A stretch of 5,551 nucleotides of DNA from DAOTTW01 sp034437615. GTDB lineage: Bacteria; Chloroflexota; Anaerolineae; Aggregatilineales; Phototrophicaceae. The first letter of the stretch is position 1, and the number at the start of each line of letters is the position of its first letter. The stretch is from positions 1 to 5,551 of the forward strand of contig DAOTTW010000052.1 in NCBI GenBank assembly GCA_034437615.1. Direction: 5' to 3'. The position numbers and the translations under genes are program-made. The notes beneath the pieces were generated by a model that saw nothing but the letters and a program-made list of their open reading frames with translations, had not been told where the DNA came from and ran no database searches. Below are positions 1 to 5,487 of the stretch, piece after piece.

Positions 1-33
1 CCTGTATAATAATGCAGACGGCTATTGAAGTAT

Positions 34-55
34 ATGAACACTCTTGTTCATTTTT
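34..55 (+). terminator. Weak terminator-like hairpin on the plus strand
   Basis: ATGAACA (34-40) pairs with TGTTCAT (45-51) around a CTCT loop, followed by a short T run (to 55). The stem is AT-rich and no plus-strand gene is visible in front of it. It could end a gene that enters from the left, or be chance. Confidence 0.25.
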
Positions 56-97
56 GATGACTTCAGGCCATGATTGACGGCTAAGGCTTTTCCAGCT

Positions 98-126
98 AAA
101 AAACAAGGCAACGCGGCTGACGCCGC
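98..126 (-). terminator. Possible terminator downstream of the mutase gene
   Basis: On the minus strand, past locus A, a GCGGC / GCCGC stem (126-113) is followed nine bases later by six T (103-98). The gap between stem and T run is longer than ideal, so this is a weak candidate for the end of the mutase transcript. Confidence 0.25.
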
Positions 127-128
127 TC

Positions 129-188
129 GGACGCCCAGAAGGGTGTCCCTACAGGGCATCGTTCGTAGGGACACGGCAAGCCGTGTCC
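129..188. repeat. REP/BIME-like pair of convergent palindromes (locus A)
   Basis: Two hairpins face each other across a short spacer. The left one (129-148, arms GGACGCCC / GGGTGTCC with one G-T pair) ends in CTAC (149-152). After a 12-base spacer, GTAG (165-168) leads into the right one (169-188), with perfect 9-base arms GGACACGGC / GCCGTGTCC. Each unit is thus GTAG followed by a palindrome, in opposite orientations, as in BIMEs built from REP sequences. It starts 37 bases beyond the mutase stop codon. About 15 bases to the left of 129 also match the flank of locus D. Confidence 0.75.
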
Positions 189-225
189 GCAAACCGTGTT
201 CATTATATTATTTTGTTGGGATGGG

Positions 226-1884
226 CTAAACCATCACCGCAGGCCGATATTCCCCAAAGACCTCACGCAAGGTATTGCAGACTTCGCCCGTCGTCACGTC
301 GTTATCCACGCATTCGATAATCAGCGGCATCAGGTTTTCGTTGCCGCGTGCGGCATCGGCCAGGCGCTGACGCAATGCGCTGACCTTTTCGCTATCGCGC
401 CCTGCACGCAGGGCGGCCAAACGCTGATGGGCTGCGGCTTCGGTTGCGGGGTCCACACGCAGCAGATCGGGGTCTACTGCTTCATCGTCCACTGTGAAGC
501 CGTTGACGCCCACGACGATCTCTTCGCGCTTTTCGATGGCTTTCTGATATTCGTAAGCCGCATCCTGAATTTCTTTATTGACGAAACCCGCGTCGATGGC
601 TTGCAACGCGCCGCCCACATCGTCAATCTGCTGGATGTATTCTTTTGCACGCTGATAGATTTGCTGCGTGAGATGTTCAATGGCATAGCTGCCTGCCATC
701 GGGTCTACGGTATCCGCGACGCCGCTTTCGTAGGCGATGATTTGCTGTGTGCGTAGCGCGATCTGTACGGCTTTTTCGGTGGGCAGGGCGAGCGCTTCGT
801 CCTTGCTGTTGGTATGTAGCGATTGCGTGCCACCCAGGACAGCGGATAGCGCTTGCAGGGCCACGCGCACGATGTTGTTATCGGGCTGTTGTGCTGTGAG
901 GGTGCTACCGCCTGTTTGTGTGTGGAAGCGCAGCATCCAGCTTTTGGGGTTGTGCGCCTTGAAGCGCTCGCGCATGATTTCGGCCCACAGGCGGCGTGCT
1001 GCGCGGAACTTGGCGATTTCTTCCAGGAAGTTATTATGCGCGTTGAAGAAGAAGGACAGTTGCGGCGCAAAATCATCGACGGTGAGGCCAGTTTTTAGCG
1101 CGGCTTCTACATAGGCGATGCCGTTCGCCAGCGTGAAGGCCACCTCTTGCACGGCGGTGCTACCTGCTTCACGGATGTGATAGCCGCTGATGCTGATGGT
1201 ATTCCAGCGCGGTATATGTGCATGGCAATAGCCGAACAGGTCTGTAATCAGGCGCATAGACGGCTGTGGTGGGAAGATATAGGTGCCGCGTGCGATGTAT
1301 TCCTTCAGGATGTCATTCTGCACAGTGCCGCGCAGTTGCTTATCCTCCACGCCCTGACGCCGCCCGACAACGATGTACATGGCCAGCAGCACGGTTGCCG
1401 GGGCGTTGATGGTCATGCTGGTAGACACTTTATCCAGCGGGATTTGATCGAACAGCGTCATCATATCGTGAACGCTGCTGATGCTCACGCCGACCTTGCC
1501 GACCTCACCCAGCGCCATCGGGTCATCTGCGTCATAGCCGATTTGTGTGGGCAGATCAAAGGCGACGGATAGCCCGCTCTGGCCTTTTTCCAGCAAGAAG
1601 CGATAGCGCTTGTTGGATTCTGCGGCGTTGCCGAAGCCGGCATACTGGCGCATGGTCCAGAAGCGGCTGCGGTACATGGTGGGCTGTACGCCGCGTGTGT
1701 ACGGGTATTCACCAGGGAAGCCCAGATCGCGCTCGTAATCAATTTGCGCATCATCCGGCGTATAAACACGGTCCAGCGGGATATTTGAGGACGAGCTAAA
1801 CACGCCTTTGCGCTCTGGAAAGCGGCTGATGGCTTTGTGAACTTTTTCCTGTTCCCAGCGTTGCTTGTTCTCGATGATACTCAT
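226..1884 (-). CDS. mcmA: Methylmalonyl-CoA mutase, catalytic (N-terminal/large) subunit, stand-alone type
   Basis: This 552-residue protein is the substrate-binding TIM-barrel half of coenzyme-B12-dependent methylmalonyl-CoA mutase, a cytosolic enzyme that interconverts (R)-methylmalonyl-CoA and succinyl-CoA. The family signature runs from YPYTRGVQPTMY (60-71) through WTMRQYAGFG (76-85), LSVAFDLPTQ (105-114), GTVQNDILKEY (186-196), TYIFPPQPSMR (201-211) and ISGYHIREAG (232-241) to LGGTQSLHTNS further on. Aligned by eye with the human and Propionibacterium enzymes, Tyr81 and Arg199 match the pair (Tyr89/Arg207) that holds the methylmalonyl carboxylate, and His236 matches the active-site histidine. 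Isobutyryl-CoA mutase has Phe and Gln at the first two positions, so methylmalonyl-CoA is the likelier substrate. The chain ends before any DxHxxG cobalamin-binding domain, as in two-subunit mutases, so a small B12-binding partner must be encoded outside the window. The ATG at 1884 is preceded by an AAAGG-like ribosome site (about 1895-1900). The stop is TAG. It is transcribed in the same direction as its neighbours, 238 bases after the CYTH gene. The family call is very secure; exact substrate is slightly less so. Confidence 0.95.
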   Translation of the reverse strand: MSIIENKQRWEQEKVHKAISRFPERKGVFSSSSNIPLDRVYTPDDAQIDYERDLGFPGEYPYTRGVQPTMYRSRFWTMRQYAGFGNAAESNKRYRFLLEKGQSGLSVAFDLPTQIGYDADDPMALGEVGKVGVSISSVHDMMTLFDQIPLDKVSTSMTINAPATVLLAMYIVVGRRQGVEDKQLRGTVQNDILKEYIARGTYIFPPQPSMRLITDLFGYCHAHIPRWNTISISGYHIREAGSTAVQEVAFTLANGIAYVEAALKTGLTVDDFAPQLSFFFNAHNNFLEEIAKFRAARRLWAEIMRERFKAHNPKSWMLRFHTQTGGSTLTAQQPDNNIVRVALQALSAVLGGTQSLHTNSKDEALALPTEKAVQIALRTQQIIAYESGVADTVDPMAGSYAIEHLTQQIYQRAKEYIQQIDDVGGALQAIDAGFVNKEIQDAAYEYQKAIEKREEIVVGVNGFTVDDEAVDPDLLRVDPATEAAAHQRLAALRAGRDSEKVSALRQRLADAARGNENLMPLIIECVDNDVTTGEVCNTLREVFGEYRPAVMV

Positions 1885-1956
1885 AGTTGCTCTACCTTTA
1901 GAATAAAATTGGCTTATCGGGAGACCCCATCAGGCAGGCGTGCGGGTCATCGTGGC

Positions 1957-2019
1957 GGACGCAGCAAGCCGCGTCCCTACGCGAGAGGTCCAGCCGCAGG
2001 GACGCCATACATGGCGTCC
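1957..2019. repeat. REP/BIME-like pair of convergent palindromes (locus B)
   Basis: The left unit (1957-1980) has arms GGACGC / GCGTCC around an AGCAAGCC core and ends in CTAC. The right unit is tagged GCAG (1996-1999, a variant of GTAG) and has perfect 9-base arms GGACGCCAT / ATGGCGTCC (2000-2019). The element lies between the CYTH stop and the mutase start, on the 3' side of the CYTH gene. Its left unit is nearly identical to locus C, with two differences over 30 bases. Confidence 0.75.
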
Positions 2020-2122
2020 GGGGCTTAGCACGGGCATCCGTGTATCGCCCACCATCATAACGCGAAACAATCCGCATAATCACTGGTAAATGACAGGCGC
2101 TAACGCTGACAATGTGCGTGTT

Positions 2123-2725
2123 TCAGGCCGGCTCGTTGAAGTCGTCGCGTGTGATCGTGAGGCCCTCAAAATTGGCGAAGGTCAGGTCACGGAATGTCAG
2201 CCCCAGGTTCATGACGTCATTGCGAAAGAGGCCGGCATAATTACGGGCCATGCGCTCGGCAACCTGCAATTCAAGCTGCGTCAGCGCCGTTTTGATGGAG
2301 GCGAAATCGCCTTCAATCTCGACAAAGTTGCCGAAGGGCATTTCATCCAGCACGACCTCCGCGCCGCCTAATTCGTAGGTCGTGCGGTACTTCTCGTAGG
2401 CCATGCCGACGGTGTAGCCCAAGCGATGCAGAATTTTCTCCATCACCTCAAAATCGCTGACATCGACTTCGAGTTCTTCACGCACGCCGACACCCCGAAT
2501 AAGCTGCTGTGGGCCTTTGTACGTCAGGCGAATGCGGTTATCACGGCGCAGGCGCAGCACGATAGCGTTGTTCGTCAGGCGCATATCCGGCAGATCGTAG
2601 CGCACGTTGTATTCATAGACGCGGGGCACGGTTAATGCTGCGCCGATGGCCTCTAAGCGTTCGCGGATGGGGCCGAGTTCGGGTGTGTAGAGCTTGACTT
2701 CGGTTTCCTGGTTGTTTTGGTTCAT
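2123..2725 (-). CDS. CYTH-domain protein (class IV adenylate cyclase / triphosphate-tunnel enzyme family)
   Basis: This 200-residue protein has the features of the CYTH / triphosphate tunnel metalloenzyme superfamily, which includes CyaB-type adenylate cyclases, thiamine triphosphatase and inorganic triphosphatases. The hallmark ExExK motif is at the N-terminus (ETEVK, 7-11). It is followed by alternating charged beta strands that line the tunnel: LRLRR (57-61), RIRLTYKGP (64-72), REELEV (82-87), KYRTTY (112-117), VVLDEMPFG (124-132) and FVEIEGD (134-140). The length is usual for a one-domain member, and no CHAD domain is fused. The C-terminal 60 residues are mostly helical, as in CyaB-like proteins. 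The ATG at 2725 has no good Shine-Dalgarno sequence, but it lies only six codons before ExExK, so a later start is unlikely. It stands alone, with 396 bases upstream and 238 downstream. The sequence does not decide between cAMP synthesis and triphosphate hydrolysis, and nothing nearby supports either role. Confidence 0.85.
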   Translation of the reverse strand: MNQNNQETEVKLYTPELGPIRERLEAIGAALTVPRVYEYNVRYDLPDMRLTNNAIVLRLRRDNRIRLTYKGPQQLIRGVGVREELEVDVSDFEVMEKILHRLGYTVGMAYEKYRTTYELGGAEVVLDEMPFGNFVEIEGDFASIKTALTQLELQVAERMARNYAGLFRNDVMNLGLTFRDLTFANFEGLTITRDDFNEPA

Positions 2726-2798
2726 GCTGATTTACTTTTGTAGGCTTTAGGAAAGGGTAAGCACCACATAATAGCGTGGTCGTGTGTTTTTTCGTGGC

Positions 2799-2822
2799 GG
2801 GCGCAGCAAGCCGCATCCCTAC
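2799..2822. repeat. Single REP-like palindrome (locus C)
   Basis: This is one unit only, with arms GGGCGC and GCATCC around AGCAAGCC, ending in CTAC (2819-2822). The 30 bases 2793-2822 match 1951-1980 of locus B with two differences. Both weaken the outer stem, as if this copy is decaying. No partner unit follows within the usual spacer distance. Confidence 0.65.
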
Positions 2823-2840
2823 ATAATCGCAACTACTCAG

Positions 2841-2934
2841 CCCTCACCCCAAACCCCTCTCCCGAACGTGCCTTTGGCACTGGGAGAGGGGCTTCTTGCA
2901 GCCTGCCTCTCCCTCTTTTCAGGGGTAGGTTTTT
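2841..2934. repeat. CCCTCACCCC / GGGAGAGGGG hairpin element, possible terminator between MDR and CYTH genes
   Basis: CCCCTCTCCC (2854-2863) is exactly mirrored by GGGAGAGGGG (2882-2891), and an inner stem GTGCC / GGCAC (2868-2872, 2876-2880) sits inside it. A second hairpin, CCTCTCCCT / AGGGGTAGG (2906-2914, 2921-2929, one mismatch and one wobble), is followed by five T on the plus strand. The block opens with CCCTCACCCC (2841-2850). Such CCCTCACCCC...GGGAGAGGGG blocks are common dispersed elements in many bacterial genomes. Lying between two minus-strand genes, it may end or attenuate the MDR transcript, but the T-run is on the wrong strand for a classic minus-strand terminator. Confidence 0.6.
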
Positions 2935-2972
2935 GATGTTTGACCGTATTTTATGGAGGCTGACGCCGCCCC

Positions 2973-3038
2973 GGACACCCATTGGGTGTCCCTACAGTTC
3001 ACAGGTCTTGGACCGTAGGGACGCCATTCTTGGCATCC
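2973..3038. repeat. REP/BIME-like pair of convergent palindromes (locus D)
   Basis: The left unit (2973-2991) has perfect 9-base arms GGACACCCA / TGGGTGTCC around one base and is followed by CTAC (2992-2995). After 19 bases, GTAG (3015-3018) leads into GGACGCCA / TGGCATCC (3019-3038), with one mismatch and a TTCT loop. It lies 84 bases beyond the MDR stop codon. The left flank CTGACGCCGC (2960-2969) is shared with locus A. Confidence 0.75.
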
Positions 3039-3121
3039 GCAGCGCCGTAACGACTCACGCCATCGCCAATTTTCACCATCCAGGTTTTCTTGTGGTGGTG
3101 TCGTATTTCATGTGGCGCTGC

Positions 3122-4159
3122 TTATAGCTCCAGCACGACTTTGCCGAAGGTCTCGAAGTTCTCCAGCGTGGCCTGTGCCTGACGCGCCTCTTGCAGCGGG
3201 AACACCTTACCGATGACGGCCTGTAGCTTGCCCGCGAAGAGCAGGTTCATCACGCGCACGTAATCGCGATGGGGTCCCATTGTGCTGCCGATGATGCTGA
3301 CCTGCCGCGCAAAGAGCTGGCGCACGTCAATATCTGGCCTGGGGCCGCTGGTCGCGCCGACGACCAGAATGCGCCCACCGATACGCGCCGAACGGATGCT
3401 ATCGGTCAGCGTGGCCTGCCCGACGTTATCCACGACGACATCGACGCCTTGCTTGTCCGTCAGCTTATACAGCGCCTTCGACCAATTCGGCTCTGCTTCG
3501 CGGTTGATGGTCACATCCGCGCCGAGTTCACGCGCACGCTGGCATTTTTCGGCGTCGCTGCCTACCACGTAAATCGTGCCAGCCCCGGCCAAACGCGCAA
3601 TCTGAAGCGTGGCGGTATTGACACCGCCGCCAGCGCCCACGATCAGGATGCTCTCGCCCGGTAGGAAGCCGCCGCGTGTGATGAGCGAATGCCATGCCGT
3701 GACGTAAACCAGCCCTGCGCCTGCGGCATCCACAAAGCTAAAGCCCGGCGGCATCTTGAGCAGGTTACGCGCAGGGATAACGCGGTACTCTGCGGCCAGG
3801 CCCGGCGTGTGTTCGCCCATGATGGCCAGCCTGCGCGATTGGTTTTCGTAGCCCGTCAGCATAGCGGGGTCATCGGCTGGCACGACGCTGGGATCAATGC
3901 TCACGGGGTCACCAGGGGCGAAGCCGTTCACATCCGCGCCGACGGCATCCACCACGCCAGCACCATCAGAGCCGATGACATGCGGAAAATCCAGTTCGAG
4001 GCCGCGCCAGCCCCCCCGCACGAACAGATCGAGGCGGTTGAGGGCGGCGGCCTTCATCTGTACGCGGACCTGCCCGCGCCCTGGTTCGGGCACGGGCAAA
4101 TCCTCGACGTATTGCACGGCGTCCAGGTCGCCGTGTCCCGTTAAGACTGCCGCACGCAC
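3122..4159 (-). CDS. Zinc-independent MDR dehydrogenase, quinone-oxidoreductase-like
   Basis: This 345-residue protein is a medium-chain dehydrogenase/reductase: a GroES-like N-terminal domain (about 1-125), then a Rossmann nucleotide-binding domain (about 150-290) with the glycine-rich turn VGAGGGVNTA (174-183) and the VVGSDAEK strand end (198-205), then a return to the catalytic fold ending FGKVVLEL. The position of the catalytic zinc cysteine reads NRLDLFVRGG (41-50), and the GHE zinc motif reads GSDGAG (63-68), both typical of zinc-free quinone oxidoreductases and enoyl reductases. The lobe at about 90-110, which binds structural zinc through four cysteines in close relatives, has none; the only cysteine is Cys206. 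The start is GTG, sharing its first base with the TAG of the upstream dehydrogenase (TAGTG), with a GGGG ribosome site just upstream. Translational coupling and co-function with that gene are likely. The real substrate (quinone, enoyl-CoA or aldehyde) cannot be read from the sequence. The family call is secure. Confidence 0.92.
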   Translation of the reverse strand: MRAAVLTGHGDLDAVQYVEDLPVPEPGRGQVRVQMKAAALNRLDLFVRGGWRGLELDFPHVIGSDGAGVVDAVGADVNGFAPGDPVSIDPSVVPADDPAMLTGYENQSRRLAIMGEHTPGLAAEYRVIPARNLLKMPPGFSFVDAAGAGLVYVTAWHSLITRGGFLPGESILIVGAGGGVNTATLQIARLAGAGTIYVVGSDAEKCQRARELGADVTINREAEPNWSKALYKLTDKQGVDVVVDNVGQATLTDSIRSARIGGRILVVGATSGPRPDIDVRQLFARQVSIIGSTMGPHRDYVRVMNLLFAGKLQAVIGKVFPLQEARQAQATLENFETFGKVVLEL

Positions 4160-5349
4160 TAGCGCAGCCCCAATTCATTGCGGGCGATCACCATACGCTG
4201 AATTTCGCTGGTGCCCTCGTAAATGCGGGTGATGCGGGCATCGCGATAGTAGCGCTCGACGGGCACTTCCTTGCTGTAGCCCATGCCACCATGAATCTGC
4301 ACGGCTTCGTCGGTCACGAAGGCGGCGGTTTCGCTGGCGAACAGCTTCGCCATGCTAGCCTCCGTCGTGAAGCGGCCCCCTTCGATGGCAGCGCGTTGCT
4401 TGGCCATCACCGCGCTGTAGATCAACTGGCGGCTGGCCTCGATGCGCGTCTTCATGTCTGCGATTTTCTGCTGGATCATCTGGAAGCCACCGATAGCCTG
4501 ACCGAAGGCTTTGCGCTCACGGGCATAATCGAGGCTGGCTTCATAGGCGGCTTCTGCGATGCCGAGCGCCTGCGCTGCAATCCCGATACGGCCAGCATCC
4601 AGCACCGTCATCGCGATCTTGAAGCCCATGCCTGGCTCAGCGAGCACGTTTTCAACCGGGCATTCGTAGTTGTCGAAGATGATTTCGCTGGTCGCGCTAG
4701 CACGGATGCCGAGCTTGGGTTCTTTTTTGCCACGCTGGAAACCAGGTTGATCGGCGTCGATCAAGAAGGCCGTGACGCCCTTTGCGCCCCTCTCCGGGTG
4801 CGTCATGGTGAACAGCACCAGATAATCCGCGACGGGGCCGCTTGTCACCCAGGATTTACGCCCGTTGATGACGTAATGCGTGCCTGCATCGTTGAGCACG
4901 GCGCGGCTGGTCATGGTGGCGGCATCGCTGCCGCTATCGGGTTCGGTCAGGCTGTAAGCGCCGATCTTGTCGCCACTGGCCACAGGCGTCAGGAATTGCT
5001 GCTTCTGTGCTTCCGTGCCGAATTTCATCAGGCCGTAGTTGTACAGCGAGTTATTGACGCTCAGAATTGTGCTGTGGCTGGCGTCGGCCTTCGCGACCTC
5101 AATCATGGTCAGCACGTAGGCCAGCGTATCCATACCCGCGCCGCCGTATTCCTCCGGCACTTCAATCCCCATCAGGCCCATCTGCCCCATCTGTTTGATC
5201 GTATCCAGTGGGAAATCACCTGTTTCGTCGTACTGTTCTGCGATGGGCGCGATTTCTTTTCTGGCGAAATCACGCACTGCACGCAGCAGCATCTCATGGT
5301 CTTCGGTCATCTCTAAAATTAGGGGCTTTGCAGGACTATCAAGAACCAT
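4159..5349 (-). CDS. Acyl-CoA dehydrogenase, short-chain (butyryl-CoA dehydrogenase) type
   Basis: This 396-residue flavoenzyme oxidises an acyl-CoA to its 2-enoyl-CoA using FAD and passes electrons to electron-transfer flavoprotein. An all-helical N-terminal domain (about 14-125) is followed by the FAD-contacting beta domain with signature AYSLTEPDSGSDA (131-143) and INGRKSWVTSG (161-171), then the C-terminal helical domain with RKAFGQ (279-284), QIHGGMGYSKE (351-361) and RIYEGTSEIQ (375-384). Glu378 in IYEGTSE is at the catalytic-base position of short- and medium-chain enzymes; isovaleryl- and long-chain enzymes place the base elsewhere. Length and motifs are complete, with no frameshift. 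The ATG at 5349 is supported by AAAGGA about seven bases upstream, which argues against the internal Met14. It is the first gene of a two-gene operon with the MDR gene. Likely substrates are butyryl-CoA or short branched acyl-CoAs such as isobutyryl- or 2-methylbutyryl-CoA. The exact one is not readable, so no symbol is given. Confidence 0.95.
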   Translation of the reverse strand: MVLDSPAKPLILEMTEDHEMLLRAVRDFARKEIAPIAEQYDETGDFPLDTIKQMGQMGLMGIEVPEEYGGAGMDTLAYVLTMIEVAKADASHSTILSVNNSLYNYGLMKFGTEAQKQQFLTPVASGDKIGAYSLTEPDSGSDAATMTSRAVLNDAGTHYVINGRKSWVTSGPVADYLVLFTMTHPERGAKGVTAFLIDADQPGFQRGKKEPKLGIRASATSEIIFDNYECPVENVLAEPGMGFKIAMTVLDAGRIGIAAQALGIAEAAYEASLDYARERKAFGQAIGGFQMIQQKIADMKTRIEASRQLIYSAVMAKQRAAIEGGRFTTEASMAKLFASETAAFVTDEAVQIHGGMGYSKEVPVERYYRDARITRIYEGTSEIQRMVIARNELGLR

Positions 5350-5357
5350 TTTTTGCT

Positions 5358-5363
5358 TCCTTT
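5358..5363 (-). promoter_or_regulatory. Ribosome binding site of the acyl-CoA dehydrogenase gene
   Basis: On the minus strand the bases before the start read AAAGGAAGCAAAAA then ATG. The AAGGA core is about seven bases from the start codon, the best Shine-Dalgarno match in the window. It decides the ATG at 5349 over the internal ATG 13 codons later. The leader around it is A-rich and probably unstructured. Confidence 0.7.
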
Positions 5364-5435
5364 GTTTTATTTTGTCTTGTCTTGTTTACTTACGCATTAT
5401 CTTTTGCGCATGGCTGTAATTTATGGTGTTCTGCG

Positions 5436-5470
5436 GCACAAAGCATGATGAAAATCAGTATGCTTTGTGC
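5436..5470. promoter_or_regulatory. Perfect 11-base inverted repeat at the predicted transcription start (operator or 5' stem)
   Basis: GCACAAAGCAT (5436-5446) is exactly mirrored by ATGCTTTGTGC (5460-5470), with a 13-base spacer. One wobble and one further Watson-Crick pair can extend it outward to 5434/5472. It begins at or just after the predicted start of the operon transcript, where a bound repressor would block initiation or escape. No T-run follows the stem on either strand, so a terminator is unlikely. As RNA it would form a stem at the extreme 5' end of the mRNA. A regulator of the TetR or GntR kind is possible for an acyl-CoA operon, but none is encoded in the window. Confidence 0.6.
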
Positions 5471-5478
5471 TGATTTCT

Positions 5479-5487
5479 AGTATAACA
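5479..5487 (-). promoter_or_regulatory. Candidate extended -10 promoter for the acyl-CoA dehydrogenase-MDR operon
   Basis: The minus strand reads TGTTATACT here: a TGn extension followed by TATACT, one base off TATAAT. At 17-base spacing the upstream hexamer (TAACGG, 5507-5502) is a poor -35, as expected if the extended -10 compensates. The predicted transcription start is near 5472, giving a leader of about 120 bases. It is read by eye only, but it is the strongest promoter-like signal before any gene here. Confidence 0.5.

Larger units (their letters stand above)
2726..3121. other. Repeat-packed intergenic region between the MDR and CYTH genes
   Basis: This 396-base stretch is non-coding. 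It contains locus C, the CCCTCACCCC hairpin block and locus D. Between C and the CYTH start there is a possible minus-strand -10 box, TATTAT (2773-2768), flanked by a 5-base inverted repeat ACCAC / GTGGT (2763-2767, 2776-2780), with no recognisable -35. The open frame across 2933-3127 on the plus strand crosses the palindromes and is not a credible gene. Confidence 0.6.

Noticed and set aside
5..10. Perfect TATAAT on the plus strand at the window edge
   Set aside because: The -35 region lies outside the window and no plus-strand gene follows. A tiny RNA ending at the 34-55 hairpin is conceivable but unsupported.
196..756. Plus-strand open frame of 186 codons opposite the 3' end of the mutase gene
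   Set aside because: It is antisense to conserved mutase sequence, and the translation shows no domain or signal beyond chance hydrophobic runs.
1147..1572. Plus-strand open frame of 141 codons opposite the mutase gene
   Set aside because: It is a shadow of a conserved gene, with His/Asp-rich low-complexity content and no supporting start signals.
129..3038. Spaced palindromes considered as a CRISPR array
   Set aside because: The copies are not regularly spaced, face each other in pairs and are separated by genes, so they are not direct repeats with spacers.
2933..3127. Small plus-strand open frame in the repeat-packed gap
   Set aside because: It runs straight through both palindromes of locus D and ends opposite the MDR stop; there is no ribosome site.
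3689..4144. Plus-strand open frame of 151 codons opposite the MDR gene
   Set aside because: It is antisense to a well-conserved dehydrogenase, and its composition reflects the complement of that gene.
4291..5316. Long plus-strand open frame of 341 codons opposite the acyl-CoA dehydrogenase gene
   Set aside because: It lies entirely antisense to a complete, motif-rich enzyme gene, its protein is rich in His, Ala and Cys with no recognisable fold, and it lacks a convincing ribosome site. It is a codon-bias shadow.
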